In this document: one piece after another, positions 1 to 6,991 of the stretch
Position numbering within the stretch: position 1 is the first letter of the stretch
How the letters are laid out: the number at the start of each line of letters is the position of its first letter
NCBI GenBank assembly: GCA_028284845.1
Contig: JANQQY010000156.1
Coordinates: 1 to 10,272, forward strand
From: Spirochaetales bacterium
GTDB taxonomy: Bacteria; Spirochaetota; Spirochaetia; DSM-27196; SLST01
Direction of reading: 5' to 3'
Length of the DNA stretch: 10,272 bases
The notes under the pieces: model-generated
What the model was told of the DNA's origin: nothing
What the model saw: only the letters and a program-made list of their open reading frames with translations
Databases searched by the model: none
Made by a program: the position numbers and the translations under genes

Positions 1-636
1 GTGAAGCGGCTTGAGGTCGACGCCTTGGCCGTGCATCTGAACCCCGGCCAGGAGCTCGCGCAACCCGAGGGTGACCGCGACTTTGACGGCGTTCTTGACG
101 GCATCCGGCGCCTCTGCGAGGCCTCTCCCGTTCCGATCATCGCCAAGGAGACCGGATTCGGCATTGGACCTGCGGACGCGGGCAGACTGCTTGATGCAGG
201 AGTCCGCTATGTCGATGTCGCCGGGAGTGGTGGCACGAACTGGGTCACCGTGGAAGCACATCGCCTGAGCGGGCGCGAGCGCACCGTTGCGGAAGAGCTG
301 CGGGAGTGGGGCATTCCGACGGGGATATCGCTCGCGGCGAACCGTCGGTATTCAGGACGTATCCTCGCGTCGGGCGGTCTGCGCACCGGACTCGACGTTG
401 CGCTTTCACTGGCGCTCGGCGCCGAAGCGGCCGGACTCGCCCTTCCGTTCGCCCGCGAGACCGCACGCGGCGGGCTCGAAGCCGGGATCGAATACGCCGA
501 CCACCTCCGCGCCGTCGTAGCAAACGTGATGATGCTGACCGGCTCCCGGACCGTTGCCGACCTCCAACAGGCACCCCTTCTCATGACTCAGGAGTTCGAG
601 CACCTCACCGCGCAGCTCATAGAGCGAAGTCGCTGA
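1..636 (+). CDS. fni: Type 2 isopentenyl-diphosphate delta-isomerase, C-terminal part (5' end outside window)
   Basis: This FMN-dependent enzyme interconverts isopentenyl and dimethylallyl diphosphate, the last step of the mevalonate module. The visible 211 residues start inside the barrel. The segment HLNPGQE carries His12 with Gln17 and Glu18, the spacing of the family's catalytic His and Mg-binding Gln/Glu, and PEGDRDF follows. PIIAKETGFG (about 45-54) holds the conserved Lys. VDVAGSGGTNW and ILASGGLRTGLDVA form the FMN-phosphate region. The family is about 340-350 residues long, so roughly 140 N-terminal residues are missing upstream. The GTG at base 1 is an internal Val codon, not a start. 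The stop TGA shares its last base with the ATG of the next gene (TGATG), which implies translational coupling. The family assignment is secure. The substrate role is supported by the pathway neighbours. Confidence 0.95.
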   Translation: MKRLEVDALAVHLNPGQELAQPEGDRDFDGVLDGIRRLCEASPVPIIAKETGFGIGPADAGRLLDAGVRYVDVAGSGGTNWVTVEAHRLSGRERTVAEELREWGIPTGISLAANRRYSGRILASGGLRTGLDVALSLALGAEAAGLALPFARETARGGLEAGIEYADHLRAVVANVMMLTGSRTVADLQQAPLLMTQEFEHLTAQLIERSR

Positions 637-1895
637 TGGGACTTCCGCGACGGTTCCGCAGACTTCAGATTGACGAGCGACGCGCGGCCGTCGAGCAGGC
701 GTCCGGAGTTGATTCCGCGGCGTTCGGGTCCGAACCGCGCCTCATCGACTTGTCGGACGTGATGGTCGAGGCTGCGGTGGGCTACACGGCGATCCCCATC
801 GGCATTGCAACCGGCTTTGTCATTAACGGCACCCCCTACGACGTGCCGCTCGCTACCGAGGAGCCATCTGTGATCGCCGCTGCGTCATTCGCGGCAGGGA
901 TCGTGGCGCGAAGCGCCGGGTTCCGCGCGACCGCGCCGGAACCGATCACCACCGGTCAGATATACCTGGAGGGGTGCGACCCCTCACAGGTCCCGACGAT
1001 CACGGGCCTTGAGGAAGAGCTCCGCCACCATGTGGCACCGCTCCTTGAACGAATGGCTCGCCGCGGCGGGGGCTGGCGAAGCATGGAGGTCACCCACCAA
1101 TCGGAAACGGACCTCATCCGTATTCAGGTTCGAATTGATGTGCGCGACGCGATGGGCGCCAATGCCGTCAACAGCGTGATGGAATCGCTTCGTGCCCCGC
1201 TCGAGTCGTCCACGCGGGGACGAGTTGTCATGGCGATCCTGAGCAACGAGGCGGCCGAGCGATTGACCACTGCAACGCTCTCTCTACCGGCGGAACGCCT
1301 CGCGCGCGCAGGGATCGCCGGGGCCGAGGTCGCCCGCCGCCTTGTTCTCGCATCTGAAATCGCCCGAACCGATCCCGCCCGTGCGGTCACCCACAATAAG
1401 GGAATCATGAACGGCATCTCGGCGCTCGCGCTTGCGACCGGGAACGACACGAGAGCCGTTGAAGCGGCCGCACATACCTATGCGTCACGAGACGGAGTCT
1501 ACCGCGGGCTCTCGCGATTCACCCTCGAAGGCGATCGTCTGGAAGGCCATCTGGAGATGCCGATTGCGGTCGGGACCGTTGGGGGCGCCGCCGGGATCCA
1601 CCCCGCGAGTTCGGCCGCACTGTCGCTCTTGGGAAAGCCGTCCGGGAGAGAGCTCGCCGCAATCGCCTGCGCAGTCGGGCTCGGACAGAATCTGGCGGCG
1701 CTCCTTGCGCTCGTGACGGAGGGCATCCAGTCCGGGCACATGCGTCTGCACGCTCATCGACTTGCCTGGGCCGCCGGCGCAGATTCGTCGGAACGCGCCG
1801 ATGTTGTGGGAGTACTTGAGGAGCGGGGCAACTACTCCCGAGAGGCAGCGAGAGACGCGCTGACGGAGATCAGATCTCGTGGGACGGGCAGATGA
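636..1895 (+). CDS. mvaA: Class II hydroxymethylglutaryl-CoA reductase
   Basis: It reduces HMG-CoA to mevalonate, the committed step. At 419 residues it is the normal size for soluble class II bacterial enzymes, with no membrane segment. Catalytic residues by motif are Glu76 in TEEPS, Lys255 in HNKGIMNG, Asp271 in ATGND and His368 in SGHMRLH. DAMGAN (171-176) is the nicotinamide dinucleotide-binding motif. The family motif usually read as ENVIG appears here as EAAVG (45-49), losing the Asn. I cannot tell NADH from NADPH preference. The reading frame stays open back to base 306, but that part overlaps fni in another frame, and homology starts at the ATG of 636, one base into the fni stop. No strong Shine-Dalgarno precedes it, which fits coupling. 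The 3' end overlaps mvaD by ATGA. Confidence 0.96.
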   Translation: MGLPRRFRRLQIDERRAAVEQASGVDSAAFGSEPRLIDLSDVMVEAAVGYTAIPIGIATGFVINGTPYDVPLATEEPSVIAAASFAAGIVARSAGFRATAPEPITTGQIYLEGCDPSQVPTITGLEEELRHHVAPLLERMARRGGGWRSMEVTHQSETDLIRIQVRIDVRDAMGANAVNSVMESLRAPLESSTRGRVVMAILSNEAAERLTTATLSLPAERLARAGIAGAEVARRLVLASEIARTDPARAVTHNKGIMNGISALALATGNDTRAVEAAAHTYASRDGVYRGLSRFTLEGDRLEGHLEMPIAVGTVGGAAGIHPASSAALSLLGKPSGRELAAIACAVGLGQNLAALLALVTEGIQSGHMRLHAHRLAWAAGADSSERADVVGVLEERGNYSREAARDALTEIRSRGTGR

Positions 1896-2845
1896 CGGTG
1901 ACCGCAGAGGCATCGCCAAGCCTGGCGCTCGTGAAGTACTGGGGGAAGACCGACGCCGGCCGAAACATTCCGGCGACGAGCAGTATCGCAATCGGTCTCC
2001 ACGACCTTCGCACAACCACGCGCATTCGGTTCACGAATGAGCGAACAGACTCTGTTCGTATTGGCGGTGAATCGCAGTCGCTTGATCCATACCTCCCCGT
2101 GATCGAGAAGTTCCGTCCGGCCTCAGATTCGTCACATCGAGTAGAGATAGATAGCTCGAACAGCTTTCCAACGGCGGCGGGGATCGCCTCATCCTCATCC
2201 GGATTCGCGGCGCTCGCGCTCGGCCTGGACGCGCTCTTTGAAGCCGGGCTCTCGCAAGAAGAACTCTCCGCGATTGCACGGGTCGGTTCCGGCAGCGCGA
2301 GCAGAGCGGTCTTTGGCGGGTTCACGAGGTGGGGACGTGGAGAAGCATCGGCAATCCGACTTCACTCGGACGACTACTGGCCCGAGCTGCGGGTGCTGGT
2401 TGCGGTAGTAAACACGGGGCCCAAGCCAATAGGATCGCGCGCCGGGATGAATCACAGCCGGGAGACGAGCGCGATCTACCCCGTATGGGTCGAGCAGTCT
2501 GAGGCGCTGGTATCTCGGGCTGCGAGTGCCCTTGAGGCGAAGGATCTGGAAGCGCTTGGATTGGCGATGCGCGAGAGCTACCTCATGATGTTCTCCACGA
2601 TGTTCACTGCGCGCCCACCATTTATCTACTGGCTGCCGGAGAGCATCGGCATCATCCATCTGGCTGAAGAGCTTCGAGACTCTGGCCTCCCGGTATGGGA
2701 GACGATGGACGCCGGACCGCAGGTGAAGCTCGTCACAGATGCGAGCTCGATTACGAAGGTCAGAGAGGCGCTGGCCGCATCATTCCCGGAAGTCACGATG
2801 ATCGAGAGCACGATCGGCGGTTTGCCACGTGTCACGATCGAGTAG
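1892..2845 (+). CDS. mvaD: Diphosphomevalonate decarboxylase
   Basis: A GHMP-fold enzyme that uses ATP to decarboxylate mevalonate 5-diphosphate to isopentenyl diphosphate. The 317-residue protein has the diagnostic N-terminal ALVKYWGK (12-19), the phosphate-binding loop PTAAGIASSSSG (93-104), the SGSASR segment (133-138, usually SGSACRS, with Arg138 in the substrate site), and the catalytic Asp273 in TMDAGPQVK. The Cys-to-Ser change in SGSASR and the Ala that replaces the following Ser are minor departures. The start ATG overlaps the mvaA stop in ATGA, so translation is probably coupled. Length and motifs separate it from the two kinases that follow, since KYWGK and MDAGP are specific to decarboxylases. 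Confidence 0.96.
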   Translation: MTVTAEASPSLALVKYWGKTDAGRNIPATSSIAIGLHDLRTTTRIRFTNERTDSVRIGGESQSLDPYLPVIEKFRPASDSSHRVEIDSSNSFPTAAGIASSSSGFAALALGLDALFEAGLSQEELSAIARVGSGSASRAVFGGFTRWGRGEASAIRLHSDDYWPELRVLVAVVNTGPKPIGSRAGMNHSRETSAIYPVWVEQSEALVSRAASALEAKDLEALGLAMRESYLMMFSTMFTARPPFIYWLPESIGIIHLAEELRDSGLPVWETMDAGPQVKLVTDASSITKVREALAASFPEVTMIESTIGGLPRVTIE

Positions 2846-3800
2846 GCGCGTGCGCCACGCCCGTGTTCCGGCGAACGTCCTTATTGCCGGTGAGTACGCC
2901 GTCTTGGAAGAGGGCGGACTGGGACTCGCCGTGGCGGTCGATGTGATGGCAAAGGCGGCGTCCGAGGAATCGGATTCGCTCTCCATCTCCGGCGTCACGC
3001 CTGCGGGCGAGTTCGCCTTTCCGGGCGACCCCTTCCTTGAGGGTGCGGTGGCGGCGTTGACGCGCGAACTGGGACCAATCACGAGACGGATTCGAATCGA
3101 TACAAACGCCTTCTTCACCGCCCAAGGCGACAAGCGGGGATTTGGGTCGAGCGCCGCGACGACGGTCTTGCTCACGGGACTCTGGACGGGTGGCCCAGAT
3201 GGTGAAGGGACCGACCACAATCGTGGCGCCGGAGAGACGGATGGAGACTCGCTACCAGTCGGCAGCGCGGAGGTGGCGCGTGTTGCGACCATCGCGCACC
3301 GCGCCGGACAGCATGGTCGCGGAAGCGGCTACGACATCTGGGCGAGCGCATTGGGAGGCGTGATACTCTTTCGCGGCGGCGCACGACCGAGCGCGGCTCG
3401 GTTGGGCCTGGATTGGCTCGACCACATCCTTCTCTTCCCGGGTCCAAAACCCGTTCGGACACCAGGAGCCGTTGCGCGATATACGGAATGGAAGGATCAC
3501 AACCGGAGTGCAGCATCGGATTTCCTTGCCGCATCCAATCACGCGGTCGAAGCCTTGGCCGCTGCGCGAACATGTGACGAGGCCGCAACCCGCCTCGCGG
3601 CGTGCCGAAGAATCGGAGTTGAGCTGGGTGAGGCGATTGGAGTGCCGGCGACCATCACACCGCCCAAGGATGCATCGCTTGCACACCTGGAGGCTTTCAA
3701 GGCCGTTGGTGCCGGGAACGAGCTGGGCGTAGGGCTGGCCGCGCAGACATCGGGATCGGACGTCTACACCGTTGTTACGGAGGGACTCGTATGGGAGTAG
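2829..3800 (+). CDS. mvaK2: Phosphomevalonate kinase
   Basis: It phosphorylates mevalonate 5-phosphate to the diphosphate with ATP. Up to 323 residues, GHMP fold. VPANVLIAGEYAVLE (13-27) is the N-terminal signature, KRGFGSSAATTV (102-113) the ATP loop, and GRGSGYDIWASALGG (163-177) the substrate-binding segment typical of this kinase. Motif III is odd: usually close to SGAGGGDCG, here it reads VGAGNELGVG (293-302). Residues 120-148 are a Gly/Asp-rich loop that looks inserted. The start is uncertain. GTG 2829 overlaps mvaD by 17 bases and has GGCGG upstream. In-frame GTG 2850 would begin VRHARVPAN and leave a 4-base gap, which matches the usual N-terminal length better. It overlaps mvaK1 by 10 bases. 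Confidence 0.9.
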   Translation: MSRSSRRVRHARVPANVLIAGEYAVLEEGGLGLAVAVDVMAKAASEESDSLSISGVTPAGEFAFPGDPFLEGAVAALTRELGPITRRIRIDTNAFFTAQGDKRGFGSSAATTVLLTGLWTGGPDGEGTDHNRGAGETDGDSLPVGSAEVARVATIAHRAGQHGRGSGYDIWASALGGVILFRGGARPSAARLGLDWLDHILLFPGPKPVRTPGAVARYTEWKDHNRSAASDFLAASNHAVEALAAARTCDEAATRLAACRRIGVELGEAIGVPATITPPKDASLAHLEAFKAVGAGNELGVGLAAQTSGSDVYTVVTEGLVWE

Positions 3801-4690
3801 GCACCGGTCACGGAAAGCTGCTTCTGTTCGGAGAACATGCCGCGGTATACGGCCATCCGGCTCTGGGGATCCAACTCGAGGCGACGCTCTCCCTCAGTTT
3901 TATAGAAGGACCTCAGTGGAGCTTCGAGGGCATCCCCAATGACGCCGTCTCGATTGTTCGAGAAGTCGCGGATGAGACGCACGCGATCCTGGGATTGGAA
4001 GCAGGCCGCGGGACGATACGCCTATCCGGATCGTTGCCAACCGCCGTGGGCTTTGGCTCCTCCGCGGCCCTCTGCATCGCGCTGCTTCGCGCTCTTGATT
4101 CGACACACAGACTAACCGGGGACGCGGACCGTCTCTGGGAGGCGTCACATCGGCTCGAACACCGATTTCACGGAACGCCCTCGGGCATCGACACCGGGCT
4201 CGCGCTCTATCCCGGCGCGAGCACCATCTATCCGGATCCGCCGAACCTGCCGCGGCGTGAGCCCGCGCGCCTGCCCTCAATGAAACTCCTCGTTGGCGCC
4301 CTACCGCGCATCAGCTCCACGGCGGCGCTCGTAAGAGGAATCCGAGAGCGAAGGGATGCAGATAGGGAGAAGGTGGACGCACAGCTCAATGATTTGGGTC
4401 GATGTGCAAGAGAGGCTTCCACGGCCACGACTGCTTTGGAGATGGGAGATCTCGCGAGGCAGGCGCAGCGCACCCTCACGGAGCTGGGCCTCAGCACACC
4501 ACTGCTCGAGAGCGCGCTATTGGCAGCCGAGTCGGCAGGAGCCCTGGGCGGGAAGCTCAGCGGCGCGGGTGGCGGCGGAGCATTCTGGTCGGTCTTTCCC
4601 GCGGATGCCGACACGTCGGAGGCCGAGGAACGTGTGCATAAAAAGACCGCAGGAGAGATCGTCTTCCTGCGGCCCATGGTTGTCGCGTAG
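3791..4690 (+). CDS. mvaK1: Mevalonate kinase
   Basis: It catalyses the first phosphorylation, mevalonate to mevalonate 5-phosphate. At 299 residues it has the usual length of bacterial enzymes. All three GHMP motifs are intact: GKLLLFGEHAAVYGHPA (8-24) with Lys9, PTAVGFGSSAA (83-93), and GGKLSGAGGGGAF (253-265). EHRFHGTPSGID (123-134) supplies Mg-binding Glu123 and catalytic Asp134. HGTPSGID identifies mevalonate kinase among its paralogues. ATG 3791 lies 10 bases inside mvaK2 and is preceded by GGAGGG (3779-3784) at 6-base spacing, the clearest ribosome site in the operon. It is the last gene of the operon. Its final codons carry, on the opposite strand, the terminator of the convergent aldolase gene. 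Confidence 0.96.
   Translation: MGVGTGHGKLLLFGEHAAVYGHPALGIQLEATLSLSFIEGPQWSFEGIPNDAVSIVREVADETHAILGLEAGRGTIRLSGSLPTAVGFGSSAALCIALLRALDSTHRLTGDADRLWEASHRLEHRFHGTPSGIDTGLALYPGASTIYPDPPNLPRREPARLPSMKLLVGALPRISSTAALVRGIRERRDADREKVDAQLNDLGRCAREASTATTALEMGDLARQAQRTLTELGLSTPLLESALLAAESAGALGGKLSGAGGGGAFWSVFPADADTSEAEERVHKKTAGEIVFLRPMVVA
4639..4672 (-). terminator. Intrinsic terminator of the aldolase gene, inside mvaK1
   Basis: On the minus strand CCGCAGGA (4672-4665) and TCCTGCGG (4654-4647) form a perfect 8-bp GC-rich stem around a 10-base loop. It is followed after TC by five T residues and AT (4644-4639). This is a standard rho-independent terminator about 33 bases beyond the aldolase stop codon. 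It lies wholly within the last 50 bases of the convergent mvaK1 coding region. On the plus strand the same stem has no T tract after it, so it should act in one direction only. Confidence 0.8.
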
Positions 4691-4704
4691 CCGTTCCGGC
4701 CGGC

Positions 4705-5778
4705 TCAGAACTCGAACTGATCCTTGCTTCCCAGATCGTCAAACGCCTCAACCAAGCGCGCGACGATTCCCTTCTCGCCCGCATGCAGCCAGGCTCGAGG
4801 ATCGATCTTCTTCTTGTTGGGCTGATCGGCACCCTCAGGGTTTCCGATCTGAGAGTGCAGGTAGCCGTCGTTTGCGTCCATGTACTCTTTGATGGGATGC
4901 GTGAACGCCCACTGAGTATCCGTGTCGATGTTCATCTTGACGACTCCGTATGAGACGCCTTCTTTGATCTCGGCCTCCGTGGAGCCGGAGCCGCCATGAA
5001 AGACGAGATCGAGCGGTTTCTCGCCGGTGCCTCTATCGGCCTGAATCCTATCCTGCGAATTCTTCAGAATGATCGGTCGCAGCTTCACGTTACCCGGCTT
5101 GTAGACGCCGTGCGTGTTTCCAAATGCGGCAGCTACGGTGAAAGACCCAATGCTATGGAGCTTGTCGTAGGCCGCGAGAACCTCCTCCGGCTGAGTGTAG
5201 AGCCGTGAGCTATCGACGTCGGAGTTGTCTACTCCATCCTCTTCGCCACCGGTCACTCCCAACTCAATCTCGAGGGTCATGTCGATCTTCGCCATTCGTT
5301 CGAGATAGGTTGCGGAGGTCTCGAGGTTTTCCTCGAGGGACTCTTCGGAGAGGTCGAGCATGTGAGAGCTGAACAGTGGCTCTCCGTTGGCCTTGTAGAA
5401 CTCCTCGCCCGCATCGAGCATCCCATCGACCCACTTGATGATCTTCTTTGCACAGTGATCGGTGTGGAGAATTACGGGGACACCGTAGTACTCCGCGAGA
5501 AGGCGAATGTGATGCGCGCCGGCGACCGAACCGGCGACTGCCGCCTTCTGGTCGGTATTGTCGAGAAACTTCCCCGCGTTGAACAGTCCGCCGCCATTGG
5601 AGAACTGAATGATGATTGGTGCGCCCGCCTCTTTCGCAGATTGCATCGCGGCATTGATCGAGTTGCTTCCAACAACGTTAACCGCCGGCATTGCGCAGGG
5701 AACGCTCTTGCAGTACTCAAAGACTTCCTGTAGCTGGCTGCCGGTGACGACGCCAGGTTTGATCTTCATCTTGCCCAT
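4705..5778 (-). CDS. fba: Class II fructose-1,6-bisphosphate aldolase
   Basis: A zinc-dependent aldolase that cleaves fructose-1,6-bisphosphate to dihydroxyacetone phosphate and glyceraldehyde-3-phosphate in glycolysis and runs in reverse in gluconeogenesis. The 357 residues resemble the E. coli FbaA (IIA) type. HTDHC (105-109) gives catalytic Asp107 and zinc ligand His108, and His223 in GNTHGVY and His261 in FHGGSGS are the other zinc ligands. Phosphate and cation loops are FHGGSGS and MNIDTDTQ (282-289). The ATG at 5778 begins MGKMKIKPGV, aligning with the family start, and has AAGGAG (5789-5784) at 5-base spacing. An upstream in-frame extension to 5829 covers the promoter and is not coding. 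It has its own promoter and terminator, so it can be expressed as a single gene. Confidence 0.97.
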   Translation of the reverse strand: MGKMKIKPGVVTGSQLQEVFEYCKSVPCAMPAVNVVGSNSINAAMQSAKEAGAPIIIQFSNGGGLFNAGKFLDNTDQKAAVAGSVAGAHHIRLLAEYYGVPVILHTDHCAKKIIKWVDGMLDAGEEFYKANGEPLFSSHMLDLSEESLEENLETSATYLERMAKIDMTLEIELGVTGGEEDGVDNSDVDSSRLYTQPEEVLAAYDKLHSIGSFTVAAAFGNTHGVYKPGNVKLRPIILKNSQDRIQADRGTGEKPLDLVFHGGSGSTEAEIKEGVSYGVVKMNIDTDTQWAFTHPIKEYMDANDGYLHSQIGNPEGADQPNKKKIDPRAWLHAGEKGIVARLVEAFDDLGSKDQFEF

Positions 5779-5783
5779 TACGA

Positions 5784-5789
5784 CTCCTT
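5784..5789 (-). promoter_or_regulatory. Ribosome binding site of fba
   Basis: AAGGAG read on the minus strand, five bases before the ATG at 5778. This decides the start in favour of the MGKMK methionine over the upstream codons of the open frame. Confidence 0.85.
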
Positions 5790-5801
5790 CAATTCGATTG
5801 C

Positions 5802-5829
5802 ATTGTAGGATCACGGATGGCTTTGTCAA
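5802..5829 (-). promoter_or_regulatory. Sigma-70 type promoter of fba
   Basis: On the minus strand a perfect -35 TTGACA (5829-5824) is separated by 16 bases from a -10 TACAAT (5807-5802), five of six to consensus. The predicted start near 5795 leaves a leader of about 17 bases that still contains the AAGGAG site. It is the best promoter in the window, fitting strong constitutive expression of a central glycolytic gene. Confidence 0.8.
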
Positions 5830-5840
5830 ATGGCGATTGG

Positions 5841-5855
5841 GCCGGGAGAGCCGGC
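5841..5855 (-). repeat. Small hairpin between amidase and fba
   Basis: GCCGG (minus strand, 5855-5851), a five-base loop and CCGGC (5845-5841) form a perfect 5-bp stem, 30 bases past the amidase stop and just upstream of the fba -35 box. No T tract follows. It may mark the 3' end of the amidase transcript or be a chance GC palindrome. Confidence 0.35.
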
Positions 5856-5885
5856 AGGATCACATGCGTCTAGCGAAAGACCCGA

Positions 5886-6938
5886 CTACTGAAGTGTCTC
5901 GAAGTCTTCCACGTAGGCCGCGATTCCAGCTGCAACGCCCTCTGCCATTCGCTGTCGATAGGCTGAGTCCGCGAGGAGTGCGAGGTCTTCACGATTGTTG
6001 ATAAAGCCGGTCTCGACGAGGATCGACGGCATTCGAGCCTCTCGAACGACGTGGAAGTTCGCCACGCGCACTCCGCGCTCAATCGGCGTTTCGGGGACGT
6101 AGGTTGCCACCGCCTCCAGTATCGCGTACCCCATCTGCACGCTCTCCCACGTGTACTCTTCTTCCTTGAGGTTGTTCAGAATGGCGGAGATGTCGGGCTC
6201 GAGGGTTTCTGCGACTGATGCTTCCAGTACCTGCCGACGCTGCGTGGGTGGCAGGTAGAAGATCTCTACTCCGCGGCCGTCGCCCCAGAGCGCGGCGCTC
6301 GAGTTCACGTGAATCGAGATGAACAGAATGTTGTCCAGAGGATCCTCTCGTAGATTGTTTGCGAGTTCAGTACGCTCCGGCAGCTCGAGAAAGACATCCG
6401 AGTCACGAGTCAGTACGATCTCCGGACCATCGATCAAGGGCGTGAGCTCCGAGCGGATTCTCTGCGCGATATCGAGGGCGAACTCCTTCTCCATGTACAT
6501 GGTCGACTCGCCGTCAACGGTGACTGTGCGAACGGCTCCAGGATCTCGCCCGCCGTGGCCGGCATCGATCACAATCGCCTTCACGGGGCGGAGCCGAGGG
6601 GCAGGTCCCACACGGCCCAACCGTTGTACAAGCGCCTCGAACGTCGGGTCGGGAACGTAGAGACGCCCAAGCTCGTAGACAATCGGTTCAATCCGCATCA
6701 GCTCGGTAAAATCCGCCACGGCGATCTCCTCGCCGGACATAAAGCCGATCGAATCAAGGCCCTTCCAGATCATGCCGCTTCGGCTGAAGTCGTCCCACTC
6801 GAGAATTGCGCCGGTTTCCTCGAGGAGTTCTCCAATGGGCCGGCCATCGGCTGCGTAGAGACCTCCGCCCGCAATCACCAAGAGAAGAGCAAACACAATC
6901 ACGTCGCGTGGGCGCAGCGGACTTCGACGGGAACCCAT
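5886..6938 (-). CDS. Exported N-acetylmuramoyl-L-alanine amidase (Amidase_3, AmiC-like)
   Basis: A zinc amidase that cuts the bond between N-acetylmuramic acid and the stem peptide in peptidoglycan, acting outside the inner membrane in septum splitting or wall turnover. 350 residues. A basic start with a hydrophobic core (VIVFALLLVIAGGGLYA, 13-29) ending near Ala-Ala looks like a signal peptide. Residues 31-115 form an N-terminal region I do not recognise. The catalytic domain (about 119-345) has zinc ligands His128 (IDAGHGGRDPGA), Glu150 (MEKE) and His210 (ISIHVNS), and catalytic Glu309 (ILVETGFINN). The insert at about 238-281 is where AmiC-type enzymes carry a regulatory helix that occludes the site until an activator binds. 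Such control here is inference. ATG 6938 follows a weak AAGAAG. It lies 53 bases downstream of the histidine kinase. Confidence 0.92.
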   Translation of the reverse strand: MGSRRSPLRPRDVIVFALLLVIAGGGLYAADGRPIGELLEETGAILEWDDFSRSGMIWKGLDSIGFMSGEEIAVADFTELMRIEPIVYELGRLYVPDPTFEALVQRLGRVGPAPRLRPVKAIVIDAGHGGRDPGAVRTVTVDGESTMYMEKEFALDIAQRIRSELTPLIDGPEIVLTRDSDVFLELPERTELANNLREDPLDNILFISIHVNSSAALWGDGRGVEIFYLPPTQRRQVLEASVAETLEPDISAILNNLKEEEYTWESVQMGYAILEAVATYVPETPIERGVRVANFHVVREARMPSILVETGFINNREDLALLADSAYRQRMAEGVAAGIAAYVEDFETLQ

Positions 6939-6960
6939 TCTTCTTTGAGTATCGACATCT

Positions 6961-6985
6961 GCGACGGACGATTGACCCCCGTCGC
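6961..6985 (-). repeat. Inverted repeat between the histidine kinase and amidase genes
   Basis: GCGACGG (6961-6967) and CCGTCGC (6979-6985) form a perfect 7-bp GC-rich stem with an 11-base loop, starting 7 bases after the kinase stop. No T tract follows on the minus strand, so it is not a standard terminator. It could be an RNA-processing or partial-termination element that lowers amidase expression, or a binding site. Confidence 0.45.
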
Positions 6986-6991
6986 GCCGGT

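Noticed and set aside
1..3. GTG at the first base as the true start of the isomerase
   Set aside because: The visible protein begins in mid-barrel and lacks about 140 residues of the family, so the gene continues upstream of the window.
306..635. N-terminal extension of HMG-CoA reductase to 306
   Set aside because: This stretch is Arg/Pro-rich, overlaps the well-supported isomerase in another frame, and homology to the family begins after 636.
3186..3275. Gly/Asp-rich stretch in phosphomevalonate kinase as a frameshift or foreign insertion
   Set aside because: The frame stays open, the flanking motifs are intact on both sides and the composition is like the rest, so it is best read as a surface loop.
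4228..4677. 149-codon minus-strand frame antisense to mevalonate kinase
   Set aside because: Ser/Ala/Pro/Arg-rich shadow of a motif-complete gene, with no start context.
4691..4704. Terminator for the mevalonate operon in the mvaK1-fba gap
   Set aside because: Only the small self-complementary CCGGCCGG-type sequence is present, with no stable stem and no T tract; nothing convincing was found in the next 100 bases either.
5779..5829. Upstream extension of the aldolase by 17 codons
   Set aside because: It covers the TTGACA/TACAAT promoter and the AAGGAG site, and known aldolases start at the later methionine.
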